From: Pseudomonas sp.
GTDB lineage: Bacteria > Pseudomonadota > Gammaproteobacteria > Pseudomonadales > Pseudomonadaceae
NCBI GenBank assembly: GCA_003523465.1
Contig: DQAA01000315.1
Location: 1-5,182 of the forward strand
Direction of reading: 5' to 3'
Length of the DNA: 5,182 nt
A program made the position numbers and the translations under genes. Numbering within the stretch: the stretch's first letter is position 1; every line of letters begins with the position of its first letter. This document shows positions 1-5,182 of the stretch, in pieces. The notes under the pieces are model-generated. The model was not told where the DNA came from. It worked only from the letters and a program-made list of their open reading frames with translations, and did no database searches.

Positions 1-19
1 CCGTGCCACCCCGATTACT

Positions 20-937
20 TCAGTCTTCCCGCCCCCGGCTATACATCCGGCACTCGGCAACCAGCGCCAACAGATTCGGATCACGCTCCCGACTCTTCAG
101 GAACACCACACCAATATGCTGTTGCAGGCGATAGCGCGGCTGCAGCGGGATCAGCTTGACGCGGTTTTCATAGACTGCGGAAATCCGCCCCGGCAACAGC
201 GCATACCCCACCCCCGAACTGACCATGCTGAGCAAGGTGAAGATGTCATTCACCTGCATCGCCACATTCGGCTTGAACCCGGCCTGGTCGAAGACGCGGA
301 TACCATCGCGGTGGGTGGCGAAGCCCTGGGTCAAGGTGATGAAGGTCGACTCGGCGAGGTCGGCAAGGTCCACCTGCGCCTCCAGGGCAAAGGGCGAGTC
401 GATGGGCACGGCGAGGAAGATATCGTCGGAGAACAGTGGCAACTGCTCGCAGGCCGGGTCGCTGGTGCTTTCGTCCAGCGAAACCAGGATGGCGTCCAGT
501 TCGAAATTCTTCAGCCGGTACAGCAGATCGACGTTGGAACCCAGGATCAGGTCGATATTCAGCTCGCTGCGGCGCAGCTTGAGGCCCATGACCAGTTGCG
601 GCACGGTTTTCACCGTCAGCGAATACAGCGCGCCCAGCTTGAAGCGCTCGGACGAGAACCCGGCGGCTTCGCGAGTCAGGCGCACCATTTCGCCGGCGTC
701 CTTGATCAGCGTGCGGGCCTTTTCCTCCAGCACGTAGGCACTTTCCAGCGGGGTGAGCTTGCGCCCTTCATGCTTGAACAGCGGGCAACGCAGGGCATTT
801 TCCAGGGAGTGGATGGCCCTGTGCACGCTGACACTGCTGGTCTCCAGCTCGCTGGCGGCGCGGGCAAGATTGCCGTTGTGCATGAACGCGAGAAAGATTT
901 CCAGCTTCTTCAGGGTCAGTTCTTCGTCGATTTGCAT
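20..937 (-). CDS. mdcR: LysR-family transcriptional regulator, probable malonate-utilisation regulator MdcR
   Basis: This is a 305-residue cytoplasmic DNA-binding regulator of normal LysR length. Seen: an N-terminal winged helix-turn-helix at residues about 10-68 (LARAASELETSSVSVHRAI is the HTH core; CPLFKHEGRKLTPLE is the typical wing end), a linker helix to about 90, and a periplasmic-binding-protein-like effector domain at about 95-295, including the conserved stretch SMVSSGVGYALLPGR at 238-251. Known: LysR proteins are tetramers that bind a small ligand and activate or repress nearby operons. Inferred: the whole sequence resembles remembered Pseudomonas MdcR proteins, which control malonate decarboxylase genes, and the neighbouring MatC-type permease fits malonate or a related dicarboxylate as effector. 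The ATG at 937 is chosen because the family HTH begins about 10 residues later; its ribosome site is weak (GGA about 8 nt upstream). It lies downstream of the permease on the same strand with a stem-loop between. The LysR call is near certain; MdcR is likely. Confidence 0.93.
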   Translation of the reverse strand: MQIDEELTLKKLEIFLAFMHNGNLARAASELETSSVSVHRAIHSLENALRCPLFKHEGRKLTPLESAYVLEEKARTLIKDAGEMVRLTREAAGFSSERFKLGALYSLTVKTVPQLVMGLKLRRSELNIDLILGSNVDLLYRLKNFELDAILVSLDESTSDPACEQLPLFSDDIFLAVPIDSPFALEAQVDLADLAESTFITLTQGFATHRDGIRVFDQAGFKPNVAMQVNDIFTLLSMVSSGVGYALLPGRISAVYENRVKLIPLQPRYRLQQHIGVVFLKSRERDPNLLALVAECRMYSRGRED

Positions 938-1031
938 ACTCGGGTCCAGGCAGGAAGGCGCTGCCGGTGAGCATATAGGAACGCCGCGAGGGCGGGTGAC
1001 TGCGCGTGCCAGGAACCTGGCCGGTGAAGGA

Positions 1032-1060
1032 GGAGATGACGACTCCCGGCCGTCATCTCC
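1032..1060 (-). terminator. Stem-loop between permease and regulator, terminator-like without T-tract
   Basis: A perfect 10-bp inverted repeat (GGAGATGACG at 1032-1041, CGTCATCTCC at 1051-1060) with a 9-nt loop starts 7 bp after the permease stop codon on the minus strand. The stem is strong, but the bases that follow in the direction of transcription (TCCTTCACC) are not a run of T. It is therefore not a textbook Rho-independent terminator. It may be a weak terminator that lowers readthrough into the LysR gene, or a 3'-end protecting hairpin. Confidence 0.5.
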
Positions 1061-1067
1061 AGTGTGC

Positions 1068-2414
1068 TTACATCCAGCCCGGTACCACGAACAACAGCCA
1101 CGCCAGCAGCGGACCGAAGGCCACTACCAAGCCGCTGTAGACCAGGAAGCGCCGGAACAATGCTTCGCGCTCTTCCTTCGCCGCCGAAGCCACCACCAGC
1201 GCGCCATTGGTGGAGAACGGACTGACGTCCACTACTGTCGAGGACACCGCCAGCGCACAGATAACGCCGGCCGCGCCGAGGTGGCCCTGCATCAGGAACG
1301 GTACCGCCAGCGGGATGGTGGCGCCCAGTACGGCCGCCGAAGAAGCGAACGCGGAGACGATGCCACCGACATAGCAGACCAGCAGCGCACCCAGCAGCGG
1401 AATGCCGATGGCACTGACGCCGTGGCCGACAAAGTCCACCGCACCGGCCTTCTGCAGCACGGCGACGTAGGTCACCACGCCGCTGATCAGCAGTACCGTG
1501 GACCAACTGATGCCATCCACCGCGCCCTTCTGCGCCGACGGCGAGACGATTGCGATCGCGACGGCGACGGTGATCGCCACCAGGCCGACGTTCAGGTCAT
1601 AGGCCAGCGCGGCGATGCCCAGGCCCAGGAGGCCGACCAGGGTGATCAGGTGATCGCGGTTGATCTGCAGTTCGCTCAGCGCCTGCGGATCATTGGACAG
1701 GGTGCCGCCACCGGCGCTGAGCAGCGCGCCATGGCCCTCGATGGCGAACTGTCGCGACGACGCCTGCACGCCGGCCAGCAACGGTTCACTGACCACCACG
1801 CGACTACGGGCCAGCAGTGCGAGGCCGCCAAAGGCAAAGAAGCAGATGACCGCCATCAGCACGTTGAAGCCGAGGCTGGTGAGGAACACGGCCATTTCCG
1901 TGACGTCCAGCCCGGCCTTCTGCACCACCTGGTTGGTGATGCCGCCATACACGCTGATCGGCGAGAAGCCACCGGCCTGCGCGCCGTGGATCACCAGCAG
2001 GCCCATCATCAACGGATTGATCTCGTACTGCTTGGCAAAGCGCAGCGCGACCGGACCGATGATCGCCACCGCCGCCGGACCCAGTGCACCAAAGGCAGTG
2101 AGCACGGCCGTGACGATGAACATCACCCAGGGAATGGCCACGATGTGCCCCCTGACCGCCTTCACCGCCCAATGCACCAGCAGATCGATGGTGCCGTTCT
2201 TCTGGGCGATGGCGAACAGATAGGTGATCCCGACAAGGGTCAGGAACAGATCGGCGGGGAAGCCCGCCAGGACCTCCTTGGCCCCCACGCCGACCCACAG
2301 GCCGCCGACGATGAACGCCAATGCAAAGCCGACGGCGCCCATGTTGATGGGCAGGGCCGTGGCCACGACGAACATGACCACCAGACCGATGATCGTTGCG
2401 ATTTCCGGACTCAT
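1068..2414 (-). CDS. SLC13-type (MatC family) dicarboxylate/malonate permease
   Basis: This is a 448-residue inner-membrane carrier, the usual length for the MatC branch of the ion transporter superfamily. Seen: about 10-12 hydrophobic segments in two halves (roughly 5-22, 24-44, 54-71, 91-124, 134-165, 174-202, then 255-273, 276-291, 304-324, 333-374, 378-411, 421-446). Two substrate/cation-site-like loops stand at equivalent places in the halves: GGFSPISVYGGITNQV (148-163) and VSPFSTNGALVV (397-408). A soluble loop at about 205-250 joins the halves. Known: Rhizobium MatC carries malonate and related dicarboxylates. Inferred: it imports malonate or another C3-C4 dicarboxylate here, because the LysR gene after it resembles MdcR. 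The ATG at 2414 has GGGAGG 4 nt upstream and overlaps the preceding small frame as ATGA, so translation is probably coupled. The exact substrate cannot be read from the sequence. Confidence 0.92.
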   Translation of the reverse strand: MSPEIATIIGLVVMFVVATALPINMGAVGFALAFIVGGLWVGVGAKEVLAGFPADLFLTLVGITYLFAIAQKNGTIDLLVHWAVKAVRGHIVAIPWVMFIVTAVLTAFGALGPAAVAIIGPVALRFAKQYEINPLMMGLLVIHGAQAGGFSPISVYGGITNQVVQKAGLDVTEMAVFLTSLGFNVLMAVICFFAFGGLALLARSRVVVSEPLLAGVQASSRQFAIEGHGALLSAGGGTLSNDPQALSELQINRDHLITLVGLLGLGIAALAYDLNVGLVAITVAVAIAIVSPSAQKGAVDGISWSTVLLISGVVTYVAVLQKAGAVDFVGHGVSAIGIPLLGALLVCYVGGIVSAFASSAAVLGATIPLAVPFLMQGHLGAAGVICALAVSSTVVDVSPFSTNGALVVASAAKEEREALFRRFLVYSGLVVAFGPLLAWLLFVVPGWM

Positions 2415-2524
2415 ACGGCCTCCCGCGACAGCTCGTTCATTTCATTCGAGGGCAATCCCTTGTCCAGCGTGATGAAACCGACCCGGGTACAGGTGGCACG
2501 CAGGGCTACACCGTAGATGATCAT
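2411..2524 (-). CDS. 37-residue MadL-like mini-ORF, probable leader or truncated madL remnant
   Basis: This short frame has a good ribosome site (GAGGA at 2533-2537, 8 nt before the ATG at 2524), and its TGA overlaps the permease start as ATGA. Its first residues, MIIYGVALRATCTRVGF, closely resemble the start of MadL as I remember it, the small membrane subunit of the MadLM malonate carrier (MIIYGVALLA, then C-T and V-G). After about residue 20 it becomes hydrophilic (LDKGLPSNEMNELSREAV) and stops, whereas MadL is well over 100 residues with several membrane spans. The likeliest reading is a deleted madL whose translation start was kept and now couples ribosomes to the permease. It could also be a leader peptide with no function of its own. 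The MadL comparison is from memory. Confidence 0.55.
   Translation of the reverse strand: MIIYGVALRATCTRVGFITLDKGLPSNEMNELSREAV
2419..2424 (-). promoter_or_regulatory. Ribosome binding site of the permease, inside the mini-ORF
   Basis: GGGAGG lies 4 nt upstream of the permease ATG and within the last codons of the overlapping mini-ORF. This settles the permease start at 2414. It also means ribosomes finishing the upstream frame can re-initiate directly on the permease. Confidence 0.7.
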
Positions 2525-2532
2525 TGTTCTTA

Positions 2533-2537
2533 TCCTC
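2533..2537 (-). promoter_or_regulatory. Ribosome binding site of the MadL-like mini-ORF
   Basis: GAGGA with an 8-nt spacer to the ATG at 2524 is close to ideal. It is the main evidence that the 37-codon frame is translated and is not a chance frame. Confidence 0.6.
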
Positions 2538-2593
2538 GTGACATCGAAGTTATTGTTCTTGTGCTTCGGTAATCAGTGTCGCTATCGGCTGCG

Positions 2594-2619
2594 GTTCACC
2601 TCTTTCCGCTTTCGTGAAC
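2594..2619. promoter_or_regulatory. Candidate operator: inverted repeat GTTCAC-N14-GTGAAC
   Basis: A perfect 6-bp inverted repeat has half-site centres 20 bp apart, about two helical turns. It sits in the 259-bp divergent spacer between the mini-ORF/permease unit (start 2524) and the DUF1543 gene (start 2784). Geometry and place suit a dimeric regulator. The nearby LysR protein is one candidate, but the repeat is not a clear T-N11-A LysR box. I see no confident -35/-10 pair for either direction in this spacer. Confidence 0.35.
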
Positions 2620-2783
2620 GCACATTAGAAGTGCAAGCCACAGACCATCAATCAAGCGATGAGGTACTCCATTACGCTCAGGTTAACGATTATGCCTCCA
2701 GGCCGCGATGCCGCCCGCCGCCGGGCAATCGGAGCAACCCTGTGCCAACATGTGCGCCCCTGATTCGCTCCACAGGTTCACCC

Positions 2784-3275
2784 ATGCTCTACGTTGTCAT
2801 GCTGGGAGGAAAACATCCTCGGGCCAGCATCGAAGTCCACGACGTGGTCTTCGCCCACGCCGATACACTCGCCCAGACCTACCCACAACTGCGCAGCGCC
2901 TGGTTCGGCAGCCCAAAGGGCCTGCATATCGATTCCTGGCTGGAGGTCCACGGCGTGGATGGCTATCGCGTCGAACTCGGCCTGGCGGCACCACAACCCG
3001 GCGCCATGCGCTTGTTCTTCCTCAACCTGGGTGGCTACGCACCCGGCGTGTTTGGCGAGGCGCACCGCTACTTGCTGGTAACGGCAACCGACAAGGCTGC
3101 CGCCAGGAGGATTGGCAAGCAACGCATGGCCGCAGGTTGGCTGAAGCCGCATATCGACGCGACCCTGGATGTCGACGACTGCCTGCCGGTGGACTTGATC
3201 GAAGGTCGTTACGTGCATCTGGTAGAGGGCGAACACCAAGGCACGGTGCAGCGCAGCGACTACATCGTCATCTGA
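2784..3275 (+). CDS. DUF1543 domain protein, two tandem copies
   Basis: This is a 163-residue cytoplasmic protein of unknown function; no signal peptide or membrane span is seen. Family-like segments in order are MLYVVMLGG at 1-9, GLHIDSW at 46-52, LFFLNLGGYAPG at 77-88 and KPHIDATLDVDDCLPVD at 121-137. The protein is an internal duplication: residues 2-55 align without gaps to 77-130 at a constant offset of 75, matching LGG (7-9 with 82-84), P12/P87, E17/E92, H19/H94, HID (48-50 with 123-125), L53/L128 and V55/V130. The ATG at 2784 is chosen because the first repeat starts there. The frame is open back to an ATG at 2517, but those 89 codons show no family features and cross the divergent regulatory region. 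The ribosome site is poor (AGG about 9 nt upstream). It stands alone and ends before the terminator at 3389. DUF1543 membership is from memory but clear. Confidence 0.9.
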   Translation: MLYVVMLGGKHPRASIEVHDVVFAHADTLAQTYPQLRSAWFGSPKGLHIDSWLEVHGVDGYRVELGLAAPQPGAMRLFFLNLGGYAPGVFGEAHRYLLVTATDKAAARRIGKQRMAAGWLKPHIDATLDVDDCLPVDLIEGRYVHLVEGEHQGTVQRSDYIVI

Positions 3276-3388
3276 GATGATCGGCCATTGCCTGGGCAAC
3301 GCACGGAAGTTCCAGATCTTGCTGCTGCCTTTGCTGACGAAATGAAGCAGCGCAGAGGTATCAGGGCGAGGGAGAAAGTTGCGCAACG

Positions 3389-3414
3389 AAAAAAGGCCTC
3401 GAAGGGCCTTTTTT
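3389..3414. terminator. Bidirectional Rho-independent terminator
   Basis: Six A, GGCC, a TCGAAG loop region, GGCC and six T make a compact hairpin with A/T tracts on both sides, so it can end transcription in both directions. It lies 113 bp after the DUF1543 stop. It also marks the end of the minus-strand toxin/immunity unit arriving from the right. The core stem is GGCC/GGCC with a possible T-G closing pair over a CGAA loop, extended by A-T pairs. Confidence 0.85.
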
Positions 3415-3485
3415 CTTTCAGAGCAAGCATTGGATCACGCTGAAGTACCATATCTGGAGCGGAAAACGAGATTCGCATCCGGCGC

Positions 3486-3767
3486 CTAGCAGATTGAAAA
3501 ACATAGCTTTCTTTTAACCCCCTCGCGGGGAATAGCCTCAATGGTGTACTCATTCTCTGCGGTAGGCAAGTTACCAACTTTCGCGGCTATGGCTGGTACC
3601 ACACTCCCAGCCTCGGCTCTGGACGAACAGAGTGACTGAAAAGGACTCACCTTCACTCGCCCAAAAATCGTCGTCCGAGACGAAGCGGCGAAAACGATGC
3701 CGCAAATCGAGCCAATGTTCATAATTACTCTACCGGCCCAAGGGGTTAGCAACCAAATAAGTGCCAT
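3486..3767 (-). CDS. Doubtful 93-residue frame downstream of the immunity gene
   Basis: I do not recognise this protein. The ATG at 3767 has AGGGGAAAG ending about 6 nt upstream, a fair ribosome site, and the first 30 residues are fairly hydrophobic (MALIWLLTPWAGRVIMNIG and on), so a small membrane or exported protein is possible. Against this, the middle (about residues 30-55) is serine- and arginine-rich with no clear motif. In that part another minus-strand frame (see 3571-3801) gives the more protein-like translation, while this frame looks better again near its end (VGNLPTAENEYTIEAIPREG). That pattern suits a frameshifted relic better than an intact gene. It may be an orphan immunity relic, a new small gene, or noncoding DNA. 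Confidence 0.22.
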   Translation of the reverse strand: MALIWLLTPWAGRVIMNIGSICGIVFAASSRTTIFGRVKVSPFQSLCSSRAEAGSVVPAIAAKVGNLPTAENEYTIEAIPREGVKRKLCFSIC

Positions 3768-3801
3768 TCAAATCTTTCCCCTTTTCAAAATCTGGAAGTA
3801 T
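3571..3801 (-). pseudogene. Possible decayed coding sequence, old immunity or toxin-tip fragment
   Basis: In the frame whose codons begin at 3801, the translation reads like a soluble protein. It includes PDFEKGKDLNGTYLVANPLGR, then one in-frame TAG at 3732-3730, then SNYEHWLDLRHRF, SDDDFWASEGES and FSVTLFVQSRGW, before a TAA at 3573-3571. There is no ATG at its head; two stops (TAA, TGA) precede it. A switch to the neighbouring frame near 3615 would continue into VGNLPTAENEYTIEAIPREG and end at 3486. The acidic, aromatic composition and the place just behind a toxin/immunity pair suggest a displaced immunity gene or toxin tip inactivated by a stop and a frameshift. No family was recognised, and chance is a real alternative. 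Confidence 0.3.
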
Positions 3802-3837
3802 TCATTACCCCACTAACGGGCGCCCCTTCTTTCCTGA

Positions 3838-4185
3838 TTATTCGTCAGATAATGTCCACCACCGACAAAAGACGTCAGGCTCAAATATCACCTTAGCCTC
3901 TGAGATAGACCCACGAATATCAAATATAACGCGAAGCCCTGCCTCAGACCTCCCTCGAAAAATCTCTATAGACTTTACACTTTCCGACGAAATAACTGCA
4001 AATTCATGCGCTGCCACCCTTAAAGCAACTTGAAACGACCCCATAACCTCACTGAACGACACATCAATTTCCAACTCACTATTTTCTGATTTTTTTATAT
4101 AGCGACATAAAGCCAAAGTGGGATCAACCTCAACAGGCTCGATACCAAACCCCTCTAAAAAATCATTTTCACTGGGAAACTTCAT
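3838..4185 (-). CDS. Putative immunity protein for the upstream polymorphic toxin
   Basis: This is a 115-residue protein with no signal peptide or membrane span, so it is probably cytoplasmic. It is rich in Asp/Glu and reads as alternating strands and short helices (LEIDVSFSEVMGSFQVALRV at about 38-57, SIEIFRGRSEAGLRVIFDIRG at about 72-92, ending in CRWWTLSDE). I do not recognise a named immunity family. The role is inferred from position: it starts 10 bp after the toxin stop on the same strand, and a small acidic protein directly after a toxin C-terminus is the standard arrangement. It would bind and block the tip of the toxin. Only a weak GAG precedes the ATG, so it probably depends on translation coupled to the toxin gene. 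Its GC content, about 41% by hand count, is far below the permease and regulator region, suggesting transfer. Confidence 0.75.
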   Translation of the reverse strand: MKFPSENDFLEGFGIEPVEVDPTLALCRYIKKSENSELEIDVSFSEVMGSFQVALRVAAHEFAVISSESVKSIEIFRGRSEAGLRVIFDIRGSISEAKVIFEPDVFCRWWTLSDE

Positions 4186-4195
4186 TACAATTCAC

Positions 4196-5182
4196 TCAAT
4201 GTTTTGGTATGACCGTGCTCAGTTTACGCGCTCCATCCTCAAAAACCTGGAATGTGCTCTGGAAGTTCACAGCCTTGCCTGACGGCCCTATGAACAAGGA
4301 CTCTCTAACTTCAAACTCTCCATATTGATTAGAAAAGGTCCTCATAACGTTATCCTTACTTCTGGCGGAAGTTGTCAAATGTTCGGTCAACATCTGGCGC
4401 CCAGCAGCATTATCTGGGACACCAAGCCTCTTCATTTCGAGCGCCAACTGATTAGAGCGTGCGGCATTATGGGCGCTGCTGTCTACACGACCGAACAAAT
4501 AGTCAAACTTACCTGGCGCAATTTCCACATCAGTAATATCACAAGGGCCTGTATTGTGCACCCAGGTTTTTAATTCACCGACATAGAACGTATGCCCAAC
4601 ATCCACCGTCAGGTTGTAGGTCTGCCCCAGCGGCTTGAACAGCTCGACCCTGGCCACCCGGCTAGACGTATTTTCCGTAGCACCATCCGCGAGCGACTGC
4701 AGCAGGTCACCCGTCTTGAGCTCAATCATCGGCACAAAATCACGCCGGGCTGGCACATAGAACGGGTGACTTGGCGTAACGAACAATACCGCCTGTTTTA
4801 CCTCGCCGTTTGTACGAGTGCTTTCCAGGATCAGCTTGTAGATCGGTTGATCGTTTCGCTGGTGGGTCTGCACGATCGCTGCGGCAAAGGGCTCACCACC
4901 ATGCTCAGGCTTGGTCCAGACGATATCGCCGATCTTGAGAGTTTCAATCGCCCGGTCGCCACCCGGTGTGGCTACCATGGTGCCCGCCGCAAAGCAACAA
5001 GGCCCCTCATTCTTCTTGGGTTCTTCGGGATGGTTCTGCGGGCTCGTCTCAGGTTTCTTATCCGGCAGATCAGGTCCCTTCGAGTTCTGGGCAATGTGCT
5101 CCGAAGGTGCTTTTTCAGGCATGACTGACGAAGGCTTTTCTATCTTGCCACCATCAATTTTTTTACCGCCGCCATAACCTAA
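4196..5182 (-). CDS. Polymorphic toxin C-terminal part: HINT domain plus uncharacterised toxin tip (5' end outside window)
   Basis: Only the last 328 codons are visible. The frame is open to the window edge, and the first ATG (5122) has no ribosome site, so this is the tail of a larger effector. Numbering from that Met: residues 1-41 are a Pro/Lys/Glu-rich linker. Residues 42-193 are a pretoxin HINT domain with CCFAAGT (catalytic Cys 42 or 43), GDIVW, the TPSH block (Thr116, His119) and the closing VGHTFYVGELKTWVHN (His189, Asn190). Residues 194-308 are the variable tip, beginning at the CD after VHNTGP. Known: such HINT domains cut off and release the tip from Rhs, CdiA-like or type VI effectors. 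The tip has conserved-looking His218-Asn219, Arg222, NAAGRQMLTEHL (238-249), FSNQYGEFEVRESLF (263-277) and a final beta-rich part. I cannot assign an enzyme activity. The immunity gene follows 10 bp downstream. The delivery system is not visible. Confidence 0.9.
   Translation of the reverse strand, partial: LGYGGGKKIDGGKIEKPSSVMPEKAPSEHIAQNSKGPDLPDKKPETSPQNHPEEPKKNEGPCCFAAGTMVATPGGDRAIETLKIGDIVWTKPEHGGEPFAAAIVQTHQRNDQPIYKLILESTRTNGEVKQAVLFVTPSHPFYVPARRDFVPMIELKTGDLLQSLADGATENTSSRVARVELFKPLGQTYNLTVDVGHTFYVGELKTWVHNTGPCDITDVEIAPGKFDYLFGRVDSSAHNAARSNQLALEMKRLGVPDNAAGRQMLTEHLTTSARSKDNVMRTFSNQYGEFEVRESLFIGPSGKAVNFQSTFQVFEDGARKLSTVIPKH

Larger units (their letters stand above)
3276..3837. other. 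Intergenic region between convergent units, no secure gene
   Basis: These 562 bp separate the DUF1543 stop from the immunity gene stop. They contain the terminator at 3389-3414. They also contain the doubtful minus-strand frames at 3486-3767 and 3571-3801, and a 28-codon minus-strand frame (3418-3504, starting MFFNLLGAG) that stops just before the terminator and has no convincing ribosome site. A CCCC-TCGC-GGGG hairpin lies at 3519-3530 without a T-tract. No tRNA, insertion-sequence end or repeat array is visible. Confidence 0.6.

Noticed and set aside
116..970. 284-codon plus-strand frame opposite the LysR gene
   Set aside because: It is an antisense shadow: Gln/His/Gly-rich composition, no family features, fully covered by a clear LysR protein on the other strand.
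753..2516. 587-codon plus-strand open frame opposite the permease and the LysR N-terminus
   Set aside because: Its translation is Arg/His/Asp/Gln-rich low-quality sequence with no domain, as expected from the antisense strand of GC-rich genes. The minus-strand LysR and permease proteins are unmistakable.
2734..2748. Sigma-54-like promoter on the minus strand (TTGGCACAGGGTTGC)
   Set aside because: The GG and GC elements are 9 bp apart, not the required 10, and the site lies about 210 bp from the nearest minus-strand start.
2517..2783. N-terminal extension of the DUF1543 gene back to an ATG at 2517
   Set aside because: The first repeat of the protein starts exactly at 2784. The extra 89 codons have no recognisable content, and they overlap the start of the divergent mini-ORF and its ribosome site.
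3519..3530. CCCC-TCGC-GGGG hairpin as a second terminator
   Set aside because: The stem is only 4 bp and no T-run follows on either strand.
3260..3577. 105-codon minus-strand frame across the terminator
   Set aside because: It reads straight through the bidirectional terminator and into the antisense of the DUF1543 gene end. Its translation has no protein-like features.
4592..5128. 178-codon plus-strand frame opposite the HINT region
   Set aside because: It is an antisense shadow of a well-defined HINT domain, Arg/Leu-rich with no recognisable motif.

Overview
The window looks like chromosomal DNA from a GC-rich gammaproteobacterium, most likely Pseudomonas. The LysR regulator closely resembles what I remember of Pseudomonas MdcR (malonate use), and the other gene families and codon use fit. 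This assignment rests on family recognition from memory, not on a search.

Layout: (1) Positions 20-2524, minus strand, form a transport/regulation block. Reading in the direction of transcription, it holds a 37-codon open frame whose start resembles the malonate carrier subunit MadL, then a MatC/SLC13-type dicarboxylate permease that overlaps it by ATGA, then a stem-loop, then the LysR regulator. In the Pseudomonas malonate cluster as I recall it, madL and madM precede mdcR, so here a MatC-type carrier appears to sit where MadLM normally does. No malonate decarboxylase genes are visible. (2) Positions 2525-2783 are a divergent intergenic region with a GTTCAC-N14-GTGAAC inverted repeat as an operator candidate. 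(3) Positions 2784-3275, plus strand, encode a DUF1543 protein made of two tandem homologous halves. (4) A terminator at 3389-3414 separates this gene from convergent minus-strand genes. (5) Positions 3415-3837 hold only short, questionable minus-strand frames and may be the remains of a discarded immunity or toxin gene. (6) Positions 3838-5182, minus strand, carry a polymorphic-toxin module. It consists of the C-terminal part of a larger effector (proline/lysine-rich linker, self-processing HINT domain, then a tip of about 114 residues of unknown activity) and, 10 bp downstream, a 115-residue acidic protein that is the likely cognate immunity protein.

The blocks are functionally independent: malonate/dicarboxylate uptake with its regulator on the left, and an interbacterial-competition toxin cassette on the right. 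GC content falls stepwise from about 58% in the HINT part to 48% in the toxin tip and 41% in the immunity gene (hand counts). This fits tip-and-immunity replacement by recombination. The toxin tip, the possible decayed gene behind it and the MadL-like mini-gene are the parts most worth a second look.
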